Made by a program: the position numbers and the translations under genes. Positions 1 through 9,140 of a stretch of DNA of 23,458 bases are shown here, in pieces. Where the stretch lies: the NCBI GenBank assembly GCA_034696485.1, contig JAQIWT010000319.1, positions 1 through 23,458 of the forward strand, written 5' to 3'. Origin of the DNA: Isohypsibius dastychi. Its lineage: Eukaryota; Tardigrada; Eutardigrada; Parachela; Isohypsibiidae. Below the pieces are notes generated by a model that saw only the letters and a list, made by a program, of their open reading frames with translations, was not told the origin of the DNA and made no database searches. Numbering within the stretch: the first letter of the stretch is position 1; every line of letters begins with the position of its first letter.

Positions 1-422
1 TGGAAAATACTTGCGAAGGCTCAGCTGAGAGGACAAACCTTTCCGGGATTTCCGGTTGGGTTTCAACGTACATGCCCGATTGTGTTGAGGTCCTTGTACC
101 AAGAGCCTGGAAAATAAGTTGACGGTTTTCGTCGCATTCCCACAGTGTTCAAACAGTCTTCGAGTTCAAGTTGCAAATTGAGACATTCCGAGCTTACCTC
201 GATTTCCGTCGCTAACGGATCTTCGCCATCCACTGGTTTTGAAACAACTTGGTTGAGTATCCATCGACCTTTAAACAAACACCAACACTGACTCAACTCG
301 TATAGGACAAGGACCAAAAAAACAAAACAAATCAACAACTTACGTTTATGCTGCGAATATCTTTCCGTTTCACCCACAGTTATTTCCTGAAGACTGAGAG
401 GTGCCTCAACCAAAATCTCCAT
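1..422 (-). CDS. Unrecognised gene, 5' part, three exons, runs off left edge
   Basis: Exons 422-344, 268-198 and 106-1 join in one open frame from the ATG at 422. The donors are GTAAGT and GTAAGC, and the acceptors end in TTTAAAG and TTTTCCAG. The joined reading gives an 85-residue N-terminus beginning MEILVEAPLSLQEITVGET, then a stretch rich in acidic residues, Thr and Pro. I see no signal peptide, membrane segment or known motif. Exon phases (1, 0) are consistent, which supports a real gene over chance. It is divergent from the PACS homologue, with about 450 bp between the two start codons, so the two may share a promoter region. The family is not recognised and the C-terminal part lies outside the window. 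Confidence 0.55.
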
Positions 423-876
423 GAATAACTTTTCTCTTTTTTTTAAGCAGGAAGAGAAACGAAGAAGCAAAATACAAACTATCGGAAGAATCCGAAAACT
501 TGAAGTTGGGGAAAAAACTGCACGAATTTGAGTTGATTGATTTTGCATTTTCGCATTGTTGATTGATTTCGAAAAAGAAATCACACCGCGGCGTCTGGAC
601 CTTGTAACACACAAAAAAGCAGCAATCATCATTTGATTAAATAGCACTGGGGCCTACCACAGGTTGTTACTTGAAGTTGTCGGGGTGGACGAAACCAACA
701 AAAGCCCCCACGCCATCTAAGCCAAACGTAAACAAAGCAATAAACTTATCTGTTTTAATTTGATTTCCGTTTCTGCATGACTCCAGGTTGTTATTTCGCT
801 CAGGAATCGAATTCAAAATGGTTTCCTCACTTGTTGGAGCTCATTTTTGAATCTCTGATCGGAAGTCGAACAAAGG
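423..876. other. Divergent intergenic region between two host genes
   Basis: This 454-bp gap separates the start codons of two genes transcribed in opposite directions. It should hold both 5' UTRs and promoters. I see A-rich and T-rich stretches but no convincing TATA box or conserved element. Minus-strand reading frames that extend into 423-647 lie upstream of the better-supported ATG at 422 and are probably UTR. Confidence 0.4.
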
Positions 877-2451
877 ATGGGGGAGAAAGGGAAAGTTCAT
901 CAAGTTGCAATTGGGCCATCTTCCAAAGGCCCCATTCCCATGAAATTTTTTGCCATCGGAGAAGTCGACCGCCGTTCGCCATCATTCTCGACCAGCAGGT
1001 TTGTTATTTATTTCCACATTATTTTCTACTCGAAACTTGAGGACGGAATGTGTTTGCAGGATCTGCTCCGTGAGATTTGTTCACCTTTCCATCGTTATAA
1101 CGATGAATTTTAATTAAAATTCTCGAGGAAGACCTCGCTTCTGTGACGATCGCCGTCAAGATAAAGGTTTGCTTTCTTGAATACATGTGTGTTTAGTATT
1201 TGGTATTGAAGTTTGGAGTGAAATAGGGATCGAAGCGGACATTGCGATCTGCAGAATTCGAGATGGGACCTAATGGCCTATTTGATGCGGATTTGGATAT
1301 TTCCGTTTCTTTACAGGTGAAGTTTATTTGATTTATTAGATTGATAATATTTATTCAATTTTTATCTGTTTTCGTCCGTAGTATCCACATTACTTGAAGA
1401 GAAGAGACAACATATTTTATGTCATGCTCCAGCGGCGGAAGCGCTATAAAAGCCGTCGAATATTAGGTTATAAAACTTTGGCTGTTGGATCGTTGGATAT
1501 GAGTGAGGTAATGTGAAACATTCTAGGAAGTTTAAGGTTTTCTGAGAAAGACTAAAAATGTTGTTATAATAAAGATTTCATTCCCAGTAAGTCGATTGGT
1601 GGATGATCAAAATGGATCAAAATCATGCGATATTTTATTTACAAATAATTTCTTAGCGAATTTTTTTAAGTCAGTCCAGTGAATCTTTAAAACATAAAAT
1701 TCTTTCCTCAAGAAAGCATAAACGGATACTAACGCTTTTATCCAGTTAATCTTAATCATTCTTTCCCGTGATTTATTTTATTACCTTAATTGATATACGT
1801 GCTTTCAAACTACATAGGTACATTTTGTGGCTGGGATCTTTTTTCCGCAGTTTTTCAGTTGTAGCTAACTACCGGTTTTCACTCAGGACGAGTTGAGGAA
1901 TTTCGGCAGTTTATTCTTTTTTGTAGGTTTTGCAGAGGGCTGTTGATTTGGAGCTGCGTTTCTATTCGGATCTGAAAGATGAGAAAAGTGCAGTGGCCAA
2001 TATTACAATGGCTTCGCTTTCAACTCAGCCGGCAAATGCCGGAAATGGTAAGGCTCACCAGTATATTAACAATTTCTGAATTCGCAGTCTTTTATCATTT
2101 TTTTACTTGCAATTTTATAAATTGCTTATAATTTGTTGCAAATTGAATTTTTTTGATTGGGTTCAATGTTGTTATTTTATGACGAAGGTCTCTTTTTAGA
2201 ACCGACTTCGGATGACGATGAGTTCACCTCGGATATGTCGGATAGTGAAGGTGATGCCGCTGGTGAAGATCCCATGGGCTTCGGTGGAAAGTCATCTAAA
2301 TCAACCCGCGAACCGAGTCGATCCCATCGCGTAAACAAATATCTAAACATATCTTCTCGACGATTGTGCTTCATGTACCTGTTTCTATTTTCAGCATGAA
2401 AATTTCAAGCAGAAAGTCATCTCGCTTTTGCGGGAATTCAAGACACCCGAG
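877..2451 (+). CDS. PACS: PACS (phosphofurin acidic cluster sorting protein) homologue, N-terminal cargo-binding part
   Basis: PACS proteins bind acidic-cluster motifs in membrane cargo and guide sorting between endosomes, Golgi and ER. Exons: 877-998, 1060-?, 1128-1166, 1227-1316, 1382-1507, 1927-2047, 2200-2330 and 2395-2451. They encode family hallmarks in order: [69 protein letters not shown] and [10 protein letters not shown]. An Asp/Ser/Glu-rich exon follows, then [16 protein letters not shown]. This is the FBR (furin-binding) region and the start of the middle region. Anomaly: after RICS (1069) the frame that fits the family resumes near 1113-1128 only across a TGA and a frame change. 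Removing 1070-1127 (GTGAGA...CGAG) keeps the frame but deletes about 14 normally conserved residues. The middle and C-terminal parts are not recognisable in the remaining 21 kb. Confidence 0.9.
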
Positions 2452-3648
2452 GTAAGTTATTCTGTCGGGGAAATTTTGTTGCAGAAAACTCCATGTTATA
2501 TGCATGTTTTTAAAAACCGGAAAGAGTGAAGCTCTTGAGTATTTTCTTTTGGTGGCAAAGGTTCCGAACTTCGAATAATTTTCGAAATTCATTGTTGTTT
2601 TAATCGGATTTTCGAAGGAATTTGTTTAGATGAGGTGACGTCGCATCGGTTCATGCTTTAAAATGACATTAAGTGGTCGAAGAACTGAAATGTAGGAATG
2701 AGGCGTTTGTTTATTTGTCGGAGTCTCTTTTTTTGTTTGTGTGCTGTTGATATCTTATGATCTTTATGATAATACGGTTAGTTGATCGTTTGAATAACCT
2801 GTTGATTAATGCAAGCAGTTTGGAAGGTGTTGTTGATTTTTTGACAGCTTTAACAGATGTTTCTCTTAGTTATCTGTGAAATAATCGTATCATTGTACAA
2901 GGTGTTCCTGGATCTTGTAGGAGACCCATATTTGGTGCCGAAACACGGTTTGGAATCGTTGTTTACTGGAGTTATTTCTTTTAGAGAAACATTTCGCGCG
3001 ATTGGAAAACTGCATAAAGAGACGAAGGATTTGAAAAATTCGGATCCGACAAAAAAGAGCGACGGACTGGGAACTTTTTCTCGGCTGAGGAAAAGGTAAG
3101 CCATTTAGTTCATTGCAAACTCTTCAGTGAAAACATCTTCACTCCTTCTTTCTTCTTCGATCCCTTTTGCCTCATTTTCCTACCTTAGTTTTCGATGAAC
3201 TGCTCACCCACAGCTATTTCCAGGTTAATTAGGAAAGAACTTTCTGATTTACCTGCTTTAGACAAAGTCTATTGTTCTTTAAGGCGACAGTGGCGCCATC
3301 TCTCGCATAATTTGATTTCATGCAGAAAGAATGGGAAATCAGGGATTAGTCCGATTTGAATTCTGAAAATTGTTCTGGAATCGTATTTTTCAAGGTTTTT
3401 GGAACTTTCTGGAGTCACGTGACTTTTGTGTGATGTCATCGAGACCTTTACGAAATTTTTTTTCTACACAATTTTCCGGAGTAGGAAGAAGCGAGAAAAA
3501 CGCCTGAGCAAACGCATAAATTTTTTGAGCACGTCTGCTTGATAAAATTTATAAAAATTCGATCATTTTTTTTTCGAATGGTTGAAAATTGAATTCAGGA
3601 AGAAATTCAAAGAATAGGATAGCAACAACATTCATGCTGTAGAATCCT
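2452..3648 (+). other. PACS downstream region with one possible further exon
   Basis: The donor GTAAGT at 2452 shows that the PACS transcript continues. The only candidate exon I see is open on the plus strand up to 3099, with TTTCTTTTAG at about 2976-2985 as acceptor and AAAAG|GTAAGC at 3098 as donor. It encodes a basic segment (KETKDLKNSDPTKKSDG, then FSRLRKR). Its phase does not match the preceding exon directly, so it is uncertain. The sequence from 3100 to 3648 shows no coding signal. A TGGCGCC at 3291-3297 resembles the start of a retroelement primer-binding site but has no flanking LTR that I can see. Confidence 0.3.
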
Positions 3649-3978
3649 ATGGAAAATCGAGCTCAATATTCCTGTTTACCCAACGGAATAAACTCTTTTT
3701 CAGATAAGAAAATTCTTTTTCTTTGTGTAATTTGCGTCAGCCTTTTTCCATCAGTACCAGCGTTACTAATTGCTTTTGCGGTCGTGATTCTTGTTCTCAT
3801 TTTGACATTGAAAAAGAGTCATCTAGGGCAGAATCAAAATAGCAATCCAGAACTGCTAGCAAGACAGAGAAGACTCATAAAACTCCAAAACCGCAACCCG
3901 ATTCACCGACAGGCGCCCCCGATCTATCATCAAGCTCAATATAGAGCTCAACCCTCGGCCCCGAACCCCGAGGTTTGA
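3649..3978 (+). CDS. Small single-pass membrane protein with PPxY-containing tail
   Basis: This is a 109-residue ORF with an in-frame stop just upstream of its ATG. Residues 1-20 are polar. Residues of about 23-55 form a long hydrophobic block (ILFLCVICVSLF, then PALLIAFAVVILVLILTL) that ends in KK. The remaining 50 residues are a basic, Gln/Asn/Pro-rich tail containing APPIYHQAQY. PPxY is a ligand for WW-domain ubiquitin ligases and is used as a late-domain motif in retroviral and other membrane-linked proteins. The topology (short ectodomain, one membrane span, basic tail) resembles the C-terminal end of an envelope protein or a small accessory membrane protein. It lies 1 kb upstream of the gag ORF on the same strand. 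I do not recognise a family, and the mobile-element link is inferred from context. Confidence 0.4.
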   Translation: MENRAQYSCLPNGINSFSDKKILFLCVICVSLFPSVPALLIAFAVVILVLILTLKKSHLGQNQNSNPELLARQRRLIKLQNRNPIHRQAPPIYHQAQYRAQPSAPNPEV

Positions 3979-4333
3979 CTAAATAAGGAATTCCAATAGA
4001 TAGATCATCTGACTTTCTATTTTGGAATATTTTCTTTTGGGAACTAGATAAGCAGACGTTCCAAATCCCGGAATCACAAGACATTTTTCAAATTAGAACT
4101 AGATCTTATTTCTAATTTGAGTCATTCTTTTCGCCAAGAGATTACTTCACAAGGCGTTTATTTTTGTTTCTGCATGAAATCTTTCCAGGAATCTCTAGAT
4201 TAATTTCATTTCCACTTTGCTCTCATTTTCAGTCATCTTTGGAAAATAGAATTGGCATTTTGATTTACTTTCAAGTGTTTTACTTTGGATTTGATTTTCA
4301 AAATGTAATAAATCACTTGTTTATCATTTTGAG
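3979..4333. other. AT-rich spacer with a perfect hairpin
   Basis: There is no coding signal beyond a weak plus-strand frame. An 11-bp perfect inverted repeat (TCAAATTAGAA at 4088-4098 and TTCTAATTTGA at 4110-4120, loop 11) is the clearest element. AATAAA at 4307-4312 could serve as a polyadenylation signal for the upstream ORF. Confidence 0.35.
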
Positions 4334-4555
4334 ATGGAAGCTTTACGTCAGCCAGTTAGTTTGAAGGAATCAACTCTCTACTTCATAAGTCAGAATTTGG
4401 GAATCTTCTCTGAAGTTTTCAATATTCTACCTCCTTCTCTTCACCGACAAATTATTTTATTTGAATCTTGGCCTCCTCCAGGCTCAGTCTACGAAGATTG
4501 GTCAGATGCCCTAAATGCAATTCGTCTCAGTAGTATACTTCATGATTTTGAATAA
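4334..4555 (+). CDS. 73-residue ORF with BC-box/Cul2-box-like motif pair, upstream of gag
   Basis: The small ORF ends with TAA at about 4552, followed by AATAAAG. Residues 9-18 (SLKESTLYFI) resemble the elongin-C-binding BC-box (S/T-L-x3-C-x3-hydrophobic), with Thr in place of the usual Cys. Residues 32-40 (LPPSLHRQI) match the cullin-2 box pattern hydrophobic-P-x2-hydrophobic-x3-hydrophobic. The order and 13-residue spacing are as in VHL-box proteins, which recruit cullin-RING ubiquitin ligases. The C-terminal half is acidic and Trp/Pro-containing. It sits about 90 bp upstream of the gag ATG, with an intron between them. Both motifs are short and loose, so the functional reading is inference. 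It could be a chance ORF in a 5' leader. Confidence 0.35.
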   Translation: MEALRQPVSLKESTLYFISQNLGIFSEVFNILPPSLHRQIILFESWPPPGSVYEDWSDALNAIRLSSILHDFE

Positions 4556-4588
4556 AGTCTGAGTTTGAAATTTTAATTTCAATAACAG

Positions 4589-4640
4589 GTAAGTTATCGT
4601 CTTTCTTTTCTCATTTGAAATCGACTTTCTTTTTCAATAG
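4589..4640 (+). other. Predicted intron in the gag 5' leader
   Basis: A canonical donor (ACAG|GTAAGTTATC) and a pyrimidine-rich acceptor (CTTTCTTTTTCAATAG|ATC) define a 52-base intron that ends six bases before the gag ATG. If the organism uses spliced leaders, the same acceptor could instead be a trans-splice site. A spliced leader this close to the ATG is unusual for an LTR-retrotransposon gag and fits better with a gene expressed on its own. Confidence 0.5.
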
Positions 4641-4646
4641 ATCAAA

Positions 4647-6032
4647 ATGGAAACTGCAACGGTTGTTAATCTCGATCATGATGCTTTTGCCAAAGCAGTC
4701 GTTAGCGCAGTGAACACTGCTCATTCAAAACCAGGAATGGTTCATCCACCAAATTTTTCTGGTGAAGATGATAGTGATGTTTCATCTTGGCTTAAACAAT
4801 ATGAATTAATTGCTAAAGCCCAGAATTGGAATCTTGCTATAAAACTTCAACGATTTCCTCTCTACCTGAAAGGTTTAGCTCAAGATTGGTACTTAAGCAG
4901 GCCCGAATCAGAAGAAAATGAAGTCCCCAAAACACCTGAAGTTGAATGGGATGATATCAAAGAACAAATGTTTGAACATTTTAGGGGTCCTAATTTTGTT
5001 TCAAGACAGCTAAGAACCCTTTACAGGAGAACAATGCAAGAGACTGACTCTCTTAATTCTTATTTAGCGGCAATTTTGAAGATCTACTTTGCTTTGGAAG
5101 ATTGCGGAAAAGAATTCGATGAAGAGGAGAAAGTAACTCGATTAATTGAAGGGCTTTCTGTAAAAGTTCATCAATACACCTCTCTTCTTGGACCTGAAAC
5201 TATCCAGTCTTTTTGTAATGATGCTGCAAAAGCTATTGATATGGTTAAGAAAGAACAAGCCTCAAATCGTCAAAGACGCTTTACTCCTCTTGAAAACCCC
5301 ACTTCCCTGATTGATCCTTGTGGAATTTCTGATCGAAATCAAAATCGAAATCAAGACCGAAATCAAGATCGGATTCAAAATCGAAATCGAAACGAAAATT
5401 CAAATCAGAATTTCAATCGATTTAATTTTCAAGAAAATAGAAAAATTTTTGATTTCAAAGATAATTCTGACAATTACAACCGTCAGCCTCGTGAAAATTT
5501 CCAAAGGAATTTCAATAACAATCAAGGTTTTAGACCTCGTGGAAATTTCAATAATCGTGGGAATAATTTCAATCGCAATTTTAATAACAACCGAAGAGGT
5601 TTCAACAACAATAATGATTCTTTCAGACCCAGATTCAATAATTCTGGATTTACAAACAATTGGAACTTCAACAGGAATAATCAGGATTTTCCCAATCAGA
5701 ATTTTGGAAATAGAAACTTCGGGAATCAATGCCCATACTTTTCTCGAAATTCAGGAAACTTCAGAAGAGACTCCGTCTCCAATTCAGCTGCAGGAAACAA
5801 AATGGTTTGCTTCTTTTGTGGCGGTGATCACATGGCGGCAAACTGCGACAAGAAAGCGACAGGACCTGCAGCCCGTCGTGAAGCCAACGTCTATATGATG
5901 AAAGAAGATCCAGACCAGCAACCTGGAACCTCTTCAACCGAATCCTCAAGAATCAAAGAATTTCCAGGATTCATGACCTTACAGCAGACTGCCAACTATA
6001 ACAAAACAGAGGTTTCACGACATGATTCATGA
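4647..6032 (+). CDS. Intact retrotransposon-type Gag protein without pol (possibly domesticated)
   Basis: This is a 461-residue uninterrupted ORF. Residues of about 45-205 match the Retrotrans_gag (capsid-like) pattern: WLKQYELIAKAQNW, then LYLKGLAQDWYLS, W101, FRGPNF, LRTLYRRTMQ and LIEGL. Residues of about 225-375 are a low-complexity Asn/Arg/Phe-rich segment (NRNQDRNQDRIQNRN and many N-F-N-x and RGNF repeats) likely to bind nucleic acid. Residues of about 388-400 form a zinc knuckle CFFCGGDHMAANC. This reads C-x2-C-x3-H-x4-C, one residue shorter than the retroviral C-x2-C-x4-H-x4-C. No protease, RT or integrase follows; the convergent ATPase pseudogene begins at once. The family assignment is secure at domain level. 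Whether it is a truncated Ty3/gypsy element or a domesticated gag cannot be decided from sequence alone. Confidence 0.8.
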   Translation: METATVVNLDHDAFAKAVVSAVNTAHSKPGMVHPPNFSGEDDSDVSSWLKQYELIAKAQNWNLAIKLQRFPLYLKGLAQDWYLSRPESEENEVPKTPEVEWDDIKEQMFEHFRGPNFVSRQLRTLYRRTMQETDSLNSYLAAILKIYFALEDCGKEFDEEEKVTRLIEGLSVKVHQYTSLLGPETIQSFCNDAAKAIDMVKKEQASNRQRRFTPLENPTSLIDPCGISDRNQNRNQDRNQDRIQNRNRNENSNQNFNRFNFQENRKIFDFKDNSDNYNRQPRENFQRNFNNNQGFRPRGNFNNRGNNFNRNFNNNRRGFNNNNDSFRPRFNNSGFTNNWNFNRNNQDFPNQNFGNRNFGNQCPYFSRNSGNFRRDSVSNSAAGNKMVCFFCGGDHMAANCDKKATGPAARREANVYMMKEDPDQQPGTSSTESSRIKEFPGFMTLQQTANYNKTEVSRHDS

Positions 6033-7882
6033 TGGGATAATCGAATTCATATACCGCATTGCTCTGTTTGTAGAACTTGCACGAATGTGCGCAATAGCTT
6101 CGCGAAGTTCGCGGGCAGATCTATTCTGGTCATCTAACGGGACTTCAGTGGTTGTTCGATTTTTCGTGGAGGAACTGGACTGGCTCTTAGGTTCATAGTA
6201 CCTTGAAGCCTCCGGGATGACTTGATTTATTTCAAATGGTTCCATCTTTTCCTTCCATTCACCCTGTCCCGTTTTCTCCAAGAACTATAATGAGCTGATG
6301 ACCTGAGATTGGCAGATTTATTACAATCCACTCACCACCTGTGTCGCTGCAACAAGCATGCCGTACAGAGTCAGCAATGTGGAGATTGCTGTCCGTCACA
6401 TTGATCAAAGCTGTCGTTACTTTAGAGCGTACGCCTAGAGTGCGTCTCCACATTGCGGTCAAGTCGTCATCTGTTAGAATGAGAAGTTTTCCGAAATTTT
6501 GCGAAGCCACTGCTTCTCCCTCTTCGATGCTCGACCATTCCGGTTCTGTGGTATGTTTAATCTGCTGGTCCATCGGCAGAACAATAGCGCGGCTGAGAGC
6601 GGCAAATCTGGGATTGCAAAGAATTTTTGAGACACATCAAGAATAAACACGCGTATTTCACTTGAATTCAGATTTGTTTTGAGACCAATCGAAAAAAAAA
6701 CTTACTTCGTTCGAACATATTCCATTGCTTTTTCGTTGCATGTTATCGCCAATGAAGTTCCTGGTCTCAGCTTTTCATCGTGCTTTAAAATTTCACATGC
6801 TTCGAAACATTCATGAATTGCTGTTGCAATTGTTACTGAGTTGGTACAGTCATGAATAACGATCGGGAAATGTTCGTCGTCATATCTGACTCGCAGAGCA
6901 GATATAGTGATATCTATTGCGACGTACGAGTACTCAGCATTCGTCCCCAAAAAAGCCACTGATATCTCAGTAGACATCGTTTTCCGGTGTTTCTTGGACC
7001 TGTGACCACAACGGCAGGAACATGGCCGAATTTGGCTATTACAGCCGAGTGGTTGAGATTTGAAATGCAGGTGTGCCCACAAACTCGAACAAAGTTAATG
7101 AACAAGTCTCCCATCCCATCCTATTGCAGTGTTGCTCTGACCGAATCCAGAATGTTTTTTTCGCTGACTCCCTCAAAAATCACCAGTCCAACGCACTGAT
7201 TTCCAACTTTGGACGGTGCCCAGATGTACTTTGCTGACTCTACGGTGATGCGTTTCACTTAGCCGTTCTCGCGCTGGAAGAGTACATCCGGCTCAAAACA
7301 ATATGACTTTTCGTCGTCCTGAAGGTTGCGGGGAACAACGGGCTCTTCGTCGGGAGTAGTGTTGTTATTTTTGCATTTCCTGTAAGCGTAGGGCAGACAA
7401 TCAGTATGAAGCTGAAGAATGGTGAACTTTTGAAACTGGGGTAGATACTCCGAGAAAACTGCTTGCTTCCAAACAACATAAGCTGACAGCAATTTCTGAT
7501 CGAGGGTGACTACAATCGTTGGCATTCCTTCAGCCTTCGGAATATCAAACTGAAACTTTTGAACGCTTCGGTATAATGAGCTGCTCAGGAAGCATGGGCT
7601 GAAAGAAATATGAAGATGATAAGTTGGAGTAAAAATAGCAACAAAATATTCAGAAAAAGAACATTGACTCACAACTGTTTTCCATGATAGTTTGGATGAT
7701 AGAGGTCTCACATTCATTACGCCTCTCAATGAGCTACGCCGCATATTCCTTGTAGGAAGCCAGTCAAAATCCCAAATCATAGTGCTTTTCAGAATCTCGA
7801 ACTTCGTAGTATGTGCGGTTGTCTTTTTCAAAAAAACTCAATCTCAGGATTCGACCTCTTTTGCAAACAGCTTGGCGGCCAT
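6027..7882 (-). pseudogene. P-loop ATPase pseudogene that retains its introns
   Basis: Reading leftwards from an ATG at 7882 (MAAKLFAKEVES), coding sequence can be followed through 7674, a 75-base intron (7673-7599, GTGAGT...TTTCAG), 7598-6706, a second intron (6705-6608, GTAAGT...CCCAG), and 6607 to about 6345. A last coding-like block, 6281-6027, is offset by one base. The centre carries VPAVVVTGPRNTGK (Walker A, 6980-7000 region), then a block ending FPIVIHDCTNS that resembles a Walker B/sensor segment of a helicase-type ATPase. Breaks: an early TGA after MAAKLFAKEVES, TGA and TAG in the first exon, TAA at 7259-7261, TAG at 7121-7123, and a one-base frameshift directly after the Walker A lysine. 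I recognise the ATPase class but not a named family; it may come from a mobile element. Confidence 0.6.
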
Positions 7883-8092
7883 CTTGAAAAATGTAGTCTG
7901 AGCAGATTTTTCAACGGCTGAGTACTTTTATTCACAATTTTTCACCTTACTGGGCGAGTGGAAAACCACAAACAAAACATTCTGTGTGAGGTGAAAACGT
8001 TATCAGAGACCAGCAATCGAAATTATTAACCTTTCTTGTGAATTGACATCAAAGAAGTACTTATTTCAAGTTACCAAGCTCCAACTGCAAAC

Positions 8093-8462
8093 ATGACGCG
8101 CTCAAAACTTGATGACCTTTCTTCGGAATATGGATTGTGGCGAATCCTGGCCCTGCATCAAGTTTCACAGAAAATTCCTGAAACATTACGACATGACGAC
8201 GCTCTTCAGGTATTAATTGCAGCTGCGTCTTTCTCTATTGGAGTAATAATTTTCATTGAGTTTCCGCTCTACTTGCCTTCAGTCACTGTTTACTAACGCA
8301 CTCTGCTTGTTGCATCAACTTGTGAGAGACAGTATGTTGCTCGCGATTGAAGATATGCAGAAACCCTTGTCAGCAGAAGAAATGCAAATCGTATCAAAAA
8401 TACTGAGAATCCGATGGAAAGACATTCCTATGCGAATGCTGCGTGCGATTCTCCTAGTGTGA
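8093..8462 (+). CDS. Small two-exon gene, unknown function
   Basis: Exon 1 is 8093-8209 (39 codons, ends CTTCAG|GTATTA). The intron is 8210-8282 and ends TTGCCTTCAG. Exon 2 is 8283-8462. Joined, they encode 98 residues with no stop, phase 0 on both sides. The product is predicted helical: an amphipathic N-terminus (SKLDDLSSEYGLWRILALHQ), a middle helix (LFTNALCLLHQLVRDSMLLAI) and a basic end (SKILRIRWKDIPMRMLRAILLV). No signal peptide or catalytic motif is visible. It lies head-to-head with the ATPase pseudogene (211 bp between ATGs) and could share its regulatory region or belong to the same mobile unit. The family is not recognised. Confidence 0.45.
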
Positions 8463-8790
8463 GGCTATACATCGGACACGAGGATAAAGTTTGCCGAACC
8501 TTCGAAGTTCGGGAAAATAAATATTCGGACCATCTACTCTTTTAATTTCACTGTTGTCACAAAACAATTCCGCCATTTGTGGAGCCATGAAATGGATGAG
8601 ATTTCTTTCACGGAAGTTGTCACTGTCTCCTGAGTTGATTGCAAATTTCACTCGCCTATTGTTACTTTCTTCGTCGCAATGAAAGGTTTGGGTTCGAAAA
8701 CATGCGGGTACTTATGCTCGTTCTTTTCTCGTTTGCGAAGATAAACAAATCAGTATCAAGATCGATAACACCACAATCAATTCAAAACTG
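8454..8790 (-). pseudogene. Minus-strand coding remnant, two frames
   Basis: Two coding-like segments abut with a frame change near 8650. One covers about 8745-8650 (KREKNEHKYPHVFEPKPFIA). The other covers 8670-8454 (VKFAINSGDSDNFRERNL, then NIYFPELRRFGKLYPRVRC). Composition is protein-like in both, and no intron signal separates them. They lie upstream of the ATPase pseudogene in the same orientation and may be another gene of the same decayed unit. No family is recognised. Confidence 0.3.
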
Positions 8791-8794
8791 AGCA

Positions 8795-8807
8795 CCCCCC
8801 CCCCCCC
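8795..8807. repeat. Poly-C tract
   Basis: Thirteen consecutive C residues follow AGCA. Such tracts are slippage-prone, and the exact length may be a sequencing estimate. Confidence 0.9.
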
Positions 8808-9140
8808 GTTGCATTTGAGGTAAAAGGAAATCAAGAGATTCAGAATACAAAAACGCTCAGTCGAAGCTGCGGAAATGAAGAGCAAAAGTTTAAACTGAGC
8901 ACTGTGATAGAGTGGTAAGTTGCGATCAGCATGGCGCGTTCCATTCGTTGACTGACGTCACATACTTTTCCGATCTTTGAAGTTGTGGCGGGAGCTCTTC
9001 AGTTCTTGGTTAAACACACCCGCTAAAACTTTTTCATTTCAGTACATTCTACTCCTGTTTAGTATTCCAAGCTTGGGTGACATAATCCTGATTGGCTCTG
9101 GGAAATGAACTTCTGATAATAGAATCGCAAATATTCCGAG
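8808..9140. other. Spacer between ATPase region and gypsy relic
   Basis: I see no coding frame, TIR or LTR end here. The sequence has a few palindromic hexamers and no repeat structure. It may contain the decayed gypsy integrase, but no integrase motif is readable on the minus strand. Confidence 0.3.

Noticed and set aside
3291-3297. TGGCGCC as a retroelement primer-binding site following an LTR end (CA) at 3288-3289
   Set aside because: Only seven bases fit the general pattern, and no LTR start or second LTR copy could be found.
5311-5898. Long Ile-rich ORFs on both strands inside gag
   Set aside because: They are out-of-frame readings of the Asn/Arg/Phe-rich repeat region of Gag and have no independent support.
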